Positions 33,700-43,103 of a stretch of 46,219 nucleotides of DNA are shown one piece after another. The translations under genes were made by a program, and so were the position numbers. Position 1 is the stretch's first letter; each line of letters starts with the position of its first letter. The notes beneath the pieces were generated by a model. That model saw only the letters and a program-made list of their open reading frames with translations, made no database searches and was not told the origin of the DNA. This DNA is from JAYEIA01 sp964472505 (GTDB lineage Bacteria; Bacteroidota; Bacteroidia; Bacteroidales; JAADGE01), in the NCBI GenBank assembly GCA_964472505.1, contig CAYYQW010000024.1:1-46219 (forward strand). Direction: 5' to 3'.

Positions 33700-35156
33700 T
33701 GAAACAACTTAAGGAATTATTAAAATATACCAAAGTTGACAGTATCCACGGATCTGCCGATGCGTCGGTGCATGCGCTTACCTCTGATTCGCGAAGGATT
33801 AATAAAGGGGCTGCATTTTTTGCCTTAAATGGCGAAAATTTTGACGGACATGATTTTGTGCCTGCAGCTGCCCAAGCCGGTGCATCCGTTGCAGTTGTAA
33901 GTAACGGCCGGGTTTATGAAGGCATAACAACGGTTTGTGTCAGCGATACGGCCGAAGCCATGGGAAATATGGCGCGTATTTATTACGATGATCCTACTTC
34001 CAAGTTAAAACTAATCGGAATTACCGGAACCAACGGAAAAACCACTACGGCTACTTTATTGTATAAATTATTTATGCAATTGGGCTACAAAACCGGTTTA
34101 ATATCAACGGTAGCTAATTATGTGGAAGAAAAAGAAATTCAAACAAAATATACCACGCCGGATGTCTTGGCCCTTAATCGCTTGCTCAGGCAAATGTCCG
34201 ATGCGGGATGTCAATATTGTTTTGCCGAAGTAAGCTCTCACGCTTTGGAGCAAAAGCGTACGGCCGGATTAAGATTTGCCGGGGCAATATTTGCCAATAT
34301 CACACACGACCATTTAGATTATCACAAAACATTTAAAAACTACATTTATGCTAAGAAAAAGCTCTTTGATAATTTGGATGAAGAAGCTTTTGCATTGGTA
34401 AATGCCGATGATCGCAATGCCGATGTGATGCTGCAAAATTGCAAGGCTCAAAAACATAAATTTGCCGTAAAAAGCATAGCCGAATTTCAATCGCGAATCA
34501 TCGAAAATACTTTTGAAGGCATGAAGCTCGAGATTGACAACCGAGAGGTTTGGACACTTCTTTCCGGAGAATTTAATGCTTATAATATAACGGCGGTATA
34601 TGCTGCCGCGCGTTTGCTCGGCATTCGCAGGCAGGAGCTTTTGCCGCTTATTAGTGCTTTTACTCCCGTGCGCGGGCGCATGGAAAGCTTCAACATCAAC
34701 GGAATTACCGCCATCGTAGATTATGCCCATACGCCGGATGCTTTGGAGAATGTTTTGAAAACCATACAAGACGTAAAAACGCCGGCGCAGAAATTAATTA
34801 CCGTGGTAGGAACCGGAGGAAACCGCGATAAAGAAAAACGGCCAAAAATGGCTCGGATAGCTTTTGAATACAGCGATAAAGTTGTTTTTACATCAGATAA
34901 TCCAAGATTTGAAAAACCTACAGCCATAATTGATGATATGATTGAAGCTTTGAGCCCGCAACAACAAAGTGAAACTTTGAACATCCCCGACAGAAAAGAA
35001 GCTTTGAAAACGGCAGTTATGCTTGCCCAAAGGGGAGATATTGTCTTGGCTGCGGGGAAAGGCCACGAAACATATCAGGAAATCAAAGGCATACGAAGCC
35101 GCTTTGATGATAAAGAAATTTTAACGGAATTTTTAGAAAATTTAAAAAAGAATTAA
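33699..35156 (+). CDS. murE: UDP-MurNAc-tripeptide ligase MurE (meso-DAP type)
   Basis: A 485-residue Mur ligase adding the third residue to UDP-MurNAc-L-Ala-D-Glu. The ATP loop is GTNGKTTT (110-117). The motif DNPR (400-403) is the determinant of meso-diaminopimelate specificity in MurE, so the wall should be DAP-type. HTPDALENVL fits the C-terminal domain. It overlaps ftsI by 1 bp; mraY begins directly after its stop codon. Confidence 0.95.
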   Translation: MKQLKELLKYTKVDSIHGSADASVHALTSDSRRINKGAAFFALNGENFDGHDFVPAAAQAGASVAVVSNGRVYEGITTVCVSDTAEAMGNMARIYYDDPTSKLKLIGITGTNGKTTTATLLYKLFMQLGYKTGLISTVANYVEEKEIQTKYTTPDVLALNRLLRQMSDAGCQYCFAEVSSHALEQKRTAGLRFAGAIFANITHDHLDYHKTFKNYIYAKKKLFDNLDEEAFALVNADDRNADVMLQNCKAQKHKFAVKSIAEFQSRIIENTFEGMKLEIDNREVWTLLSGEFNAYNITAVYAAARLLGIRRQELLPLISAFTPVRGRMESFNINGITAIVDYAHTPDALENVLKTIQDVKTPAQKLITVVGTGGNRDKEKRPKMARIAFEYSDKVVFTSDNPRFEKPTAIIDDMIEALSPQQQSETLNIPDRKEALKTAVMLAQRGDIVLAAGKGHETYQEIKGIRSRFDDKEILTEFLENLKKN

Positions 35157-36380
35157 ATGCTTTATTATTTGTTTCATTACTTAAATCAATTAAACGTGCC
35201 CGGTGCGGGTTTGTTTGAGTTTCTCTCATTCAGAGCTGCTTTGGCTGCTATTTTATCGTTGTTGGTTTCTATGTGGTGGGGCAAGCGTATTATTCGATTT
35301 TTACAGCGGAAGCAAGTCGGGGAAGTGGTTCGTGATTTAGGTTTGGAAGGGCAAACCCAAAAAGCGGGAACACCTACCATGGGCGGTATCATTATTATTG
35401 CTGCTATTCTTATCCCGGTTTTATTGGTAGCAAAGCTTGCAAATATTTACATAATTCTGATGCTCATAACCACTGTTTGGCTCGGTGCCGTAGGTTTTGC
35501 CGATGATTATATTAAAACATTCAAAAAGCAGAAAGCCGGATTATCCGGCCGCGTAAAAATATACGGACAAGTTATTCTCGGTATAATTATCGGCTTAACG
35601 TTTTACCTGAACGATGACATTCAAATAATTGAAAACCCGGATGCATCCGTTCTTACCGAGGCTAATATTCAAATGCAGGATTATCCTTCGGCTTCCGAAA
35701 AACCTTTAAAAACCACCATTCCGTTTATAAAAGACAATGAATTTGATTATCAGTGGCTGGTTGGTTTTATGGATTCCAATGTTGAGAAATGGGCTTGGGT
35801 TGTGTTTATTATCATAACGGTGATAGTGCTTACGGCCGTATCAAACGGAGCCAACTTAACCGACGGTTTGGACGGCTTGGCAGCAGGTAATTCCGCCATA
35901 ATCGGTTCAACTCTCGCTGTTTTTGCCTATTTATCCGGTAACTTAATATTTGCCGACTACCTTAATATAATGTACATCCCGCACATTGGCGAGCTGGTGG
36001 TTTTTGCCGGAGCCTTTGTGGGTGCTACTGTTGGGTTTTTATGGTACAATTCATATCCGGCGCAAGTATTTATGGGCGATACCGGAAGTTTAACTCTGGG
36101 CGGCATTATAGCAGTATTCGCCATTATTTTAAGAAAAGAACTCTTAATTCCTGTTTTGGCCGGTATATTTTTCATAGAAAGCTTATCGGTTATTATTCAG
36201 GTAGTTTACTTTAAGATAAGTAAGCGCCTTACGGGAAAAGGTAAGCGCATCTTTTTAATGGCTCCGATTCACCACCATTATCAGTTAAAAGGTGTGCCGG
36301 AATCTAAAATTGTAAGTCGTTTTTGGATTGTAGGCGTATTGTTGGCGATTATTACAATAATTACTTTAAAAATCAGGTAA
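35157..36380 (+). CDS. mraY: Phospho-MurNAc-pentapeptide transferase MraY
   Basis: A 407-residue polytopic enzyme transferring phospho-MurNAc-pentapeptide to undecaprenyl phosphate (lipid I). Catalytic motifs seen are FADDYIKTF (DDxxK) and NLTDGLDGLA, with GTPTMGG near the start and APIHHHYQLKG near the C terminus. It is longer than E. coli MraY (360) because of an extra loop of about 50 residues after FYLNDDIQ, as in other Bacteroidota. The start directly abuts the murE stop. Confidence 0.95.
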   Translation: MLYYLFHYLNQLNVPGAGLFEFLSFRAALAAILSLLVSMWWGKRIIRFLQRKQVGEVVRDLGLEGQTQKAGTPTMGGIIIIAAILIPVLLVAKLANIYIILMLITTVWLGAVGFADDYIKTFKKQKAGLSGRVKIYGQVILGIIIGLTFYLNDDIQIIENPDASVLTEANIQMQDYPSASEKPLKTTIPFIKDNEFDYQWLVGFMDSNVEKWAWVVFIIITVIVLTAVSNGANLTDGLDGLAAGNSAIIGSTLAVFAYLSGNLIFADYLNIMYIPHIGELVVFAGAFVGATVGFLWYNSYPAQVFMGDTGSLTLGGIIAVFAIILRKELLIPVLAGIFFIESLSVIIQVVYFKISKRLTGKGKRIFLMAPIHHHYQLKGVPESKIVSRFWIVGVLLAIITIITLKIR

Positions 36381-37714
36381 TGATAAAAAAAGCAGTCATA
36401 CTCGGAGCGGGTGAGAGCGGAACAGGAGCAGCTGTTTTGGCTCACAAGGAGGGCTATGCCGTTTTTGTATCTGATTACGGAAGTATTTCCGATGACCACA
36501 AACAAGTGTTTATTGACAAAGCCATTGAATTTGAAGAAAATACCCACAGTGAGAACAGAATATTACAAGCCGATATTATTATTAAAAGCCCGGGTATTCC
36601 GGAGGATGTGCCAATTGTAAAAAAAGCGAGGAAAACCGGCATATCCGTAATATCGGAAATTGAGTTTGCCGCACGAAACTGTCGTTCTAAAATTATTGCC
36701 ATAACCGGAAGCAACGGCAAAACCACAACCACATTGCTAAGCTATCATATTTTGAAAAAAGCCGGTTTGAATGTGGGCTTGGCCGGTAATGTCGGACAAT
36801 CCTTTGCTAAGCAAGTAGCCGAAAATGACTTTGATTACTACGTATTGGAACTTAGCAGTTTTCAACTTGACGGAATTGACCGGTTTCAAGCCAATATTGC
36901 AGTTTTACTCAATATTACCCCCGATCATCTCGACCGTTATAACAACAGTATGGAGGAATATATTGAATCGAAATTCAGAATTACAAAAAACTCACAAGCC
37001 GGTGATTATATCATTTATTGCGCCGATGACCCGGTTCTGAGTGAAGAAATGAAAAAACGAGATTTTAAAGCGCAATTAATACCATTTTCAATAAAAGAAG
37101 AATTAGAATTCGGAGCATATAAAAATACTAAAAAACTAATAATCAATATGAAAGAAAACAGTTTTGAATCGGACATCAACGGATTGTCTCTGCAGGGAGA
37201 CCATAATGTGTACAACAGCATGGCGGCCGCTATTGTGGCTCGGCTGAATGAAGTACGCAGCGAAACGCTTCGCAAAGCTCTAAGCGATTTTAGAAATATC
37301 GATCATCGCTTGGAGAACTACATAAGCGTGCGCGGTGTTAAATTTATTAACGATTCCAAAGCCACCAATATTAATTCAACCTGGTATGCACTACACAGTA
37401 TCAATACAAAAGTAGTCCTGATTATCGGCGGCTTGGACAAAGGCAACGATTATAATGTAATAAAAGATTTGGTGCGCTCCAAAGTGAAAGCTTTGGTTTG
37501 TATAGGTGAGGATAATAAAAAGATAATTGATGCTTTTGTAGGGATAACCGAGATTTACGAAGGGCAAGATATGTTTGATGCCGTAAAAAAAGCCCACGAA
37601 TTGGCTGATGAAGGCGAGACGGTTTTATTGTCGCCGGCATGTGCCAGCCAAGATCGTTTTAAAAATTACGAAGACCGCGGAGAACAGTATAAAGCAGCAG
37701 TCAGAGAACTATAA
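36380..37714 (+). CDS. murD: UDP-MurNAc-L-Ala-D-Glu ligase MurD
   Basis: A 444-residue Mur ligase adding D-Glu. The N terminus MIKKAVILGAGESGTG is a Rossmann-type uridine-binding domain; the ATP loop is GSNGKTTT (110-117); NITPDHLDRYN and HRLENY match the family. An upstream in-frame ATG at 36323 lies inside mraY, so the ATG at 36380, overlapping its stop by one base, is used. A 26-nt gap leads to ftsW. Confidence 0.93.
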   Translation: MIKKAVILGAGESGTGAAVLAHKEGYAVFVSDYGSISDDHKQVFIDKAIEFEENTHSENRILQADIIIKSPGIPEDVPIVKKARKTGISVISEIEFAARNCRSKIIAITGSNGKTTTTLLSYHILKKAGLNVGLAGNVGQSFAKQVAENDFDYYVLELSSFQLDGIDRFQANIAVLLNITPDHLDRYNNSMEEYIESKFRITKNSQAGDYIIYCADDPVLSEEMKKRDFKAQLIPFSIKEELEFGAYKNTKKLIINMKENSFESDINGLSLQGDHNVYNSMAAAIVARLNEVRSETLRKALSDFRNIDHRLENYISVRGVKFINDSKATNINSTWYALHSINTKVVLIIGGLDKGNDYNVIKDLVRSKVKALVCIGEDNKKIIDAFVGITEIYEGQDMFDAVKKAHELADEGETVLLSPACASQDRFKNYEDRGEQYKAAVREL

Positions 37715-37740
37715 TCATAACGAATTAGTACAGAATAAAA

Positions 37741-38895
37741 ATGACAGCAATTAATAAAAATATAGTCGGAGATAAAGCCCTTTTTGTAGTGGTTTTATTG
37801 CTTCTGCTCGGATCCTTGCCCTTCACCTACAGTGCATCCGGGCAGGTAGTATTCGGCAGTATGGGAGGAAATTATACCGGCCCGCTTATTAAACGAGTCA
37901 TCTTCATTGCTGTGTCTCTGTTTATTATGTATGTTTTTGCATATATCCCTTATCGTAAGCTTAATAAATTTGCTTATTTTGTATATGCCATTGCCATGGT
38001 TTTGTTACTTATTACCGTATTTGCAGGAAATACTCATAACGAATCGCGGCGTGTGTTGCAATTAGACTTTTTGCCTTTCTCTTTCCAAACGGCAGCTTTT
38101 GCCAAAGTAGCCATGGTTATTTTTACGGCTTCTGTTATGGCAAGAGATTTTAATGATGAGGATATGCGCATTGCCAATGCAAAAAAAGTATTAATTGCAG
38201 CCGGCTTAATGGGCATATTAACGTTAAGTCACGGGTTATCCACTACTTTTATCTTATTACTAACCGTTGTCAGCATGCTTTGGGCTGCGCGCGTTGATTT
38301 TAGAAAAATGTCCAAATATTTTGGATTCATAGTCATTGTTCCGTTTTTGTATTCATTAGTAGCTGAGTTGTTTAAATTACCCTTCCGGCTCAGTACATGG
38401 ATAAATCGTGCCATATCTTGGTGGCAAGGCTTTTCCTGTGATGAGATAACAGCAGGAAACTATCAGGCATGTATTTCAAAAAGTGCCATTGCCGACGGCG
38501 GCTTTTTCGGAAGAGGAATTGGTCAAAGCCCATTACGTTATACCTTGCCCGAAGCGCATTCCGATTTTATATATTCATACATTATAGACGAAGCCGGATT
38601 TTTGGTAGGAATAGTAATATTGGCTCTTTACCTTATACTGTTTTACAGAGGCATACAGATTGCCAAAAAAAGCACCAGCATTTTTCCCATGATATTGGCC
38701 ATGGGGCTTACGTTTTTATTAGTTATTCAAGCATTGATGAATATAGGTGTATCGGTAGGAATATTACCCGTTACCGGACAGCCCTTACCTTTTATAAGCA
38801 GAGGAGGCTCGTCCTTATTTGCGTCCTCCATAGCCGTAGGTATATTATTGAATATCAGCAGAAATACAGAAGAAAAAACTAAAGCAAAGGAATGA
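37741..38895 (+). CDS. ftsW: Peptidoglycan glycosyltransferase FtsW (SEDS)
   Basis: A 384-residue polytopic SEDS protein with about ten TM helices. Diagnostic motifs are SKSAIADGGFFGRGIGQS, EAHSDFIYSYIIDEAGF and PVTGQPLPFISRGGSS. With FtsI it polymerises septal glycan strands. The C terminus overlaps murG by 4 bp. Confidence 0.95.
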   Translation: MTAINKNIVGDKALFVVVLLLLLGSLPFTYSASGQVVFGSMGGNYTGPLIKRVIFIAVSLFIMYVFAYIPYRKLNKFAYFVYAIAMVLLLITVFAGNTHNESRRVLQLDFLPFSFQTAAFAKVAMVIFTASVMARDFNDEDMRIANAKKVLIAAGLMGILTLSHGLSTTFILLLTVVSMLWAARVDFRKMSKYFGFIVIVPFLYSLVAELFKLPFRLSTWINRAISWWQGFSCDEITAGNYQACISKSAIADGGFFGRGIGQSPLRYTLPEAHSDFIYSYIIDEAGFLVGIVILALYLILFYRGIQIAKKSTSIFPMILAMGLTFLLVIQALMNIGVSVGILPVTGQPLPFISRGGSSLFASSIAVGILLNISRNTEEKTKAKE

Positions 38896-40001
38896 GCAGG
38901 CAAAGAAAGAAAATATTAATATGCGGAGGCGGAACAGGCGGACACTTGTATCCGGCGCTTGCTGTTGCCGATGCTTTGAAGAAAATTGACCACACAGTTG
39001 AAATATTGTTTGTGGGAGCAGAAGGCAAGATAGAAGAAAGTAAAGTTCCGGCCGCCGGTTATGATATAGAATTGCTACCCGTGCGCGGTTTTGCCAGAAG
39101 ATTAACGCTTAAAAACTTAAGCTTCTTTACTAAATTGATTAAAAGCCTTTGGTTGTCAAGAAAAATCGTTAAACGTTTTGCTCCGGATGCAGTTATCGGA
39201 GTGGGCGGTTATGCCGCCGGGCCGGTTGGTTACATTGCAGCCAAACGCGGCATTCCTTTACTTATTCAGGAGCAAAATTCATACCCCGGAGTTACCAACA
39301 GGCTTTTGGCACGTAAAGCTGAAAAAATATGTGTTGCCTATAAAGAAACCGAACGCTTTTTCCCGAAACACAAAATAATACTTACCGGTAACCCGGTTCG
39401 AGAAAGTCTCTTGCAGACAAATATCAGCCAACAGGAAGCTAAAAAGCATTTGGGTTTTGATGCCGATAAAAAACTGATTATAAGCTTGGGCGGTAGCGGA
39501 GGTGCTAAAAGCATTAATGAAGGTATTGTCGAACATTTACAGCTGATAGCCGATTCCGATATACAACTGCTTTGGCAAACCGGAGCTTTTTATTACGAAA
39601 GTTTTAGACCATTTGCCGAAAAATTTGACTCAAAGCAAATAAAAGCCACTGCATTTGTTGAGCGCATGGATATCGCATATCGCGCTGCCGACATTGTTAT
39701 TTCACGCGCAGGTGCCGGAACCGTTTCAGAACTGTGTTTATTGAAGAAGCCGGCTGTGCTTGTTCCCTCGCCTTATGTTGCTGAAGATCATCAGTCGAAA
39801 AACGCACAGGCGCTAACCCAAAGCGGAGCCGCCTTACATATTAAAGATTCAGATTGCAAAGCGCATTTGCTTCCCAAAACCATTGAAGCATTAAAAGACC
39901 AAGTTTTATTAGAATCCCTTGCGGAAAATATATATAAGCATGCCCGGCATAATTCTGCCCAACGCATTGCTCAGGAATTATTAGAATTAACAGAACATTA
40001 A
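38892..40001 (+). CDS. murG: UDP-GlcNAc transferase MurG (lipid II synthesis)
   Basis: A 369-residue GT28 enzyme forming lipid II at the inner membrane surface. It has GGGTGGH (12-18), GVGGYAAGPVGYIA, QEQNSYPG, SLGGSGGAKSIN, and SRAGAGTVSEL. It overlaps ftsW by 4 bp; a short gap of 12 nt leads to the inserted lipoprotein gene. Confidence 0.95.
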   Translation: MSRQRKKILICGGGTGGHLYPALAVADALKKIDHTVEILFVGAEGKIEESKVPAAGYDIELLPVRGFARRLTLKNLSFFTKLIKSLWLSRKIVKRFAPDAVIGVGGYAAGPVGYIAAKRGIPLLIQEQNSYPGVTNRLLARKAEKICVAYKETERFFPKHKIILTGNPVRESLLQTNISQQEAKKHLGFDADKKLIISLGGSGGAKSINEGIVEHLQLIADSDIQLLWQTGAFYYESFRPFAEKFDSKQIKATAFVERMDIAYRAADIVISRAGAGTVSELCLLKKPAVLVPSPYVAEDHQSKNAQALTQSGAALHIKDSDCKAHLLPKTIEALKDQVLLESLAENIYKHARHNSAQRIAQELLELTEH

Positions 40002-40013
40002 ATACAAATCCTT

Positions 40014-40880
40014 ATGAAAGCACTTGTAAATACTCTCGTCATTTCAGCTTTTTTTCTCTTTTTGGTTTCCTGCGGACAAGCACCCGCTTCCAAAAATATT
40101 GATACATCTGTGGCTGAAGTTTCCACAGAGGTTATTGAGCTTACCGATGAATTTTATCGGGCAGCGGAACAAAGCATTTTTGAATTTCGCCACAAAGCCG
40201 ATTACCTTAATGTATTGACCGGCAACACAGCCTTTCCTCGAAAAACCTTTGGGGTTCAAAGTAACAATATGTTGAACCGCCTCAAGGAAAATCAAAAGCT
40301 GCTTGCCGTGTATGCAAACCTCTATAATGCCTATTATAAAATGTTGGCTTTGAATATGGATAAAACAAAATCCGGTATGCAAACCGCTGCTAAAGCATGC
40401 GTGGAGCAATTAAAAAAGACCGACGGCACTGCGGCCGAAAAAGAAAATACCGCAAAACTGGAAGAAAGCGTAAATGCTTATCAAATGTCAAGCGGTGAGC
40501 TGATGTATGGCTTGAATGAACGCTTTACGGAATCTCTTACGGCAGACCTGAGTAATATAAGAACCTTTATTGACCAATTTTACCAAAAATATTCCGACGG
40601 CCTCAATAAAGTGCCGACTTATAAATTCGATACACTAAAAGTTGAGCAGCTTGTGGATGAGCCATACAGAGACAAACAAGTTTTGATAAAACTCTACAAG
40701 TTGCAGCTTGATGAAGAAGCCAGAGCACAGGTAGGCATACTTTCAAACCGAGCCAAGCTGATCAGTGATTTATTGCAAGAACTCAATATGTTGCATGCCG
40801 AGTTAATTAAACGAAACCGTTCGGATGAAGATGTCAGAAAACGAATTATGAAAATTGAGGAATTAAGCGGCCAAAACTAA
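40014..40880 (+). CDS. Lipoprotein of unknown function inserted between murG and murC
   Basis: A 288-residue predicted lipoprotein: signal MKALVNTLVISAFFLFLVSC with Cys20 in the lipobox LVSC. The rest is almost all helical with many Lys, Glu and Ala (LYNAYYKMLALNMDK, LLQELNMLHAELIKRN), and contains no motif I know. It may form a long helical bundle or coiled coil in the periplasm or on the outer membrane. It lies 12 nt after murG and 15 nt before murC, inside the dcw operon, which normally has no gene there. A division or wall role is inferred from location only. Confidence 0.8.
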   Translation: MKALVNTLVISAFFLFLVSCGQAPASKNIDTSVAEVSTEVIELTDEFYRAAEQSIFEFRHKADYLNVLTGNTAFPRKTFGVQSNNMLNRLKENQKLLAVYANLYNAYYKMLALNMDKTKSGMQTAAKACVEQLKKTDGTAAEKENTAKLEESVNAYQMSSGELMYGLNERFTESLTADLSNIRTFIDQFYQKYSDGLNKVPTYKFDTLKVEQLVDEPYRDKQVLIKLYKLQLDEEARAQVGILSNRAKLISDLLQELNMLHAELIKRNRSDEDVRKRIMKIEELSGQN

Positions 40881-40895
40881 TGTTGATATAAGTAT

Positions 40896-42290
40896 ATGAT
40901 AAATTTCAACTTAATAAAAGCAGTGTATTTTGTCGGTATCGGAGGTATCGGTATGAGTGCTTTGGCGCGCTATTTTGTGCACCGAGGCGTTTATACTGCC
41001 GGCTACGATCGCGGTAAAACGCCGCTTACCGAGCAACTGCGAAAAGAGCATATCTTGGTCGATTATACAGATAGCCCGGATGCCATTCCGGCGCTGTTCA
41101 AAACCTATGCCAAGAACCGTATGCTTATAGTTTATACGCCTGCAATTCCGGCTGATAATGAGGTGCTTAATTATTTTAAAGACAATAATTACCATCTATA
41201 TAAACGTGCGGAAGTATTAGGTTTAATAACTGAAAATATTCCTACCATAGCTGTGGCCGGTACACACGGAAAAACTTCCGTATCGGTAATGACCGCATGG
41301 ATACTCCGACAAAGCAAACTGTTAACCGACGGATTCTTTGGCGGTATATCCAAAAATTTGAATTCGAACCTAATGCTTTCCGATTCAGATAAAAAAACAC
41401 AACTGATTGTGGCAGAGGCTGATGAATTCGATCGTTCATTTTTGCATCTTAATCCTGTAACGGCCGTTGTTACTTCTTTAGATGCCGATCATCTGGATAT
41501 TTATAAAAATATAGATGTCCTGAAAGATAGTTTTTTGATGTTTATTAATCAAATACATAAAACCGGTAATTTGCTGATAAAAAGAACAGTGGATTTGCCG
41601 AAAGCAAATTTTCCGGATAATGTTTACACATATTCTTTGGATGCACCGGCTGATTTTTATGCTGAAAATATAGAAAGCACACTTTTATACACCAAGTTTG
41701 ATTTGGTACATCCCGAAGGCAAAATAAAAGATTTAAAATTAAATATTCCGGGTATTCTCAATGTAGATAACGCTATAGCCGCAAGTGCATTAGCGCTCTT
41801 GCACGGATCCGGCGAACAGCCGATTCGAAAAGGCTTGGAGACTTGGGCCGGTACGCTGCGACGCTTTGATTATGTAATCAACAGCCCAAATTTGGTTTTT
41901 ATTGATGATTACGCACACCACCCTAAAGAATTGGAGACATTTATCGGCTCAGTACGCAAACTATATCCGAATCAAAAAATAACCGGTATTTTTCAGCCGC
42001 ATTTATATTCCCGAACACGTGATTTTGCCGATGAATTTGCACAAGAGCTCAGTCGGTTGGATGAAGTAATACTCACCGAAATATATCCGGCAAGAGAAGA
42101 ACCCATTGAGGGTGTAAGTGCTCAGCTAATTTTGGACAAAATTCAGGATACCAAAAAAATGCTTTGTCCTAAAGACAAATTAAAAGAACTGTTCGCCGAT
42201 TCACAGCCCGAGGTTTTGTTGCTTATGGGCGCCGGCGACATTTCAGAAGAAAAAAATGCAATTGAGGAAGTACTTAAAATGAGAAAATAA
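40896..42290 (+). CDS. murC: UDP-MurNAc-L-alanine ligase MurC
   Basis: A 464-residue Mur ligase adding the first amino acid, L-Ala. The N-terminal motif is YFVGIGGIGMSALA, and the ATP loop is AGTHGKTS (121-128). EADEFDRSFLHL and DDYAHHPKEL complete the family signature. It ends 2 nt before ftsQ. Confidence 0.95.
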   Translation: MINFNLIKAVYFVGIGGIGMSALARYFVHRGVYTAGYDRGKTPLTEQLRKEHILVDYTDSPDAIPALFKTYAKNRMLIVYTPAIPADNEVLNYFKDNNYHLYKRAEVLGLITENIPTIAVAGTHGKTSVSVMTAWILRQSKLLTDGFFGGISKNLNSNLMLSDSDKKTQLIVAEADEFDRSFLHLNPVTAVVTSLDADHLDIYKNIDVLKDSFLMFINQIHKTGNLLIKRTVDLPKANFPDNVYTYSLDAPADFYAENIESTLLYTKFDLVHPEGKIKDLKLNIPGILNVDNAIAASALALLHGSGEQPIRKGLETWAGTLRRFDYVINSPNLVFIDDYAHHPKELETFIGSVRKLYPNQKITGIFQPHLYSRTRDFADEFAQELSRLDEVILTEIYPAREEPIEGVSAQLILDKIQDTKKMLCPKDKLKELFADSQPEVLLLMGAGDISEEKNAIEEVLKMRK

Positions 42291-42292
42291 TT

Positions 42293-43063
42293 GTGAAACT
42301 AAGGAAGAACGTTAAAATATTATTGATTGTACTCGGGCTCACCTCTGTGGCCGTTATTGCCGTATATTTTTCCGGCAAGTTGGCCGTATGCTCTGATGTG
42401 TTAATCAGTTACAACGGTTCGGATGAAGGAAAATACATTGATAATCAATCCATACTCACAGAGATACGAGAGGAATACGGCGAAGTTTTAGGTATGCCCA
42501 TGTCGGAAATAGGGATTGCATCCATAGAACAAATTATTGATGCATTACCCCAAGTGAAAGACGCTAATGTTTACAGAAGTTCAAAAGGTTTGCTTCATGT
42601 AGAAATAGATGAACGTATTCCGCTGTTACGCATATTTACCGACAACGGCAGAACCTATTATTTAGATACGGAAGGCTTATTGATGCCTGTATCTAAAAAA
42701 ACACCGGCCAGAGTAATTGTAGCTACCGGTAACATTCATTTGCCCGATTCAGCCGTTGAACGAAAATTAGGGCTTGACTCTTTGCCGCAAGCAGAACAAT
42801 TGTATCGCTTGGTGAACCATATTAATACTGACAGTTTTCTTTCGGCACAAATACAGCAGATTCACTTGAGCCCCGTTGACGGAATAATACTGATTCCTCG
42901 TGTGGGATCACATGATATTGTTTTGGGAACCATTGATGACTATGAAAATAAACTGCACCGTTTGCGTTATTTCTATTTTAATATAATAGCAAAGGCCGGC
43001 TGGAACAAATACAAACGTTTAGACTTAAGCTTCGATAATCAAATTGTAGCTGTAAAGGAATGA
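42293..43063 (+). CDS. ftsQ: Cell division protein FtsQ
   Basis: A 256-residue bitopic protein with a TM helix at about 6-27 (NVKILLIVLGLTSVAVIAVYF), then a POTRA-like region (IEQIIDALPQVKDANVYRSSKG) and a beta-rich domain. FtsQ bridges early and late divisome proteins. The start is GTG at 42293, 2 nt after the murC stop; no better ATG exists at the N terminus. A gap of 40 nt leads to ftsA. Confidence 0.88.
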   Translation: MKLRKNVKILLIVLGLTSVAVIAVYFSGKLAVCSDVLISYNGSDEGKYIDNQSILTEIREEYGEVLGMPMSEIGIASIEQIIDALPQVKDANVYRSSKGLLHVEIDERIPLLRIFTDNGRTYYLDTEGLLMPVSKKTPARVIVATGNIHLPDSAVERKLGLDSLPQAEQLYRLVNHINTDSFLSAQIQQIHLSPVDGIILIPRVGSHDIVLGTIDDYENKLHRLRYFYFNIIAKAGWNKYKRLDLSFDNQIVAVKE

Positions 43064-43103
43064 TAAAAAAGAATTATGTATAACCCTCTAAAATCTGATT
43101 AAT

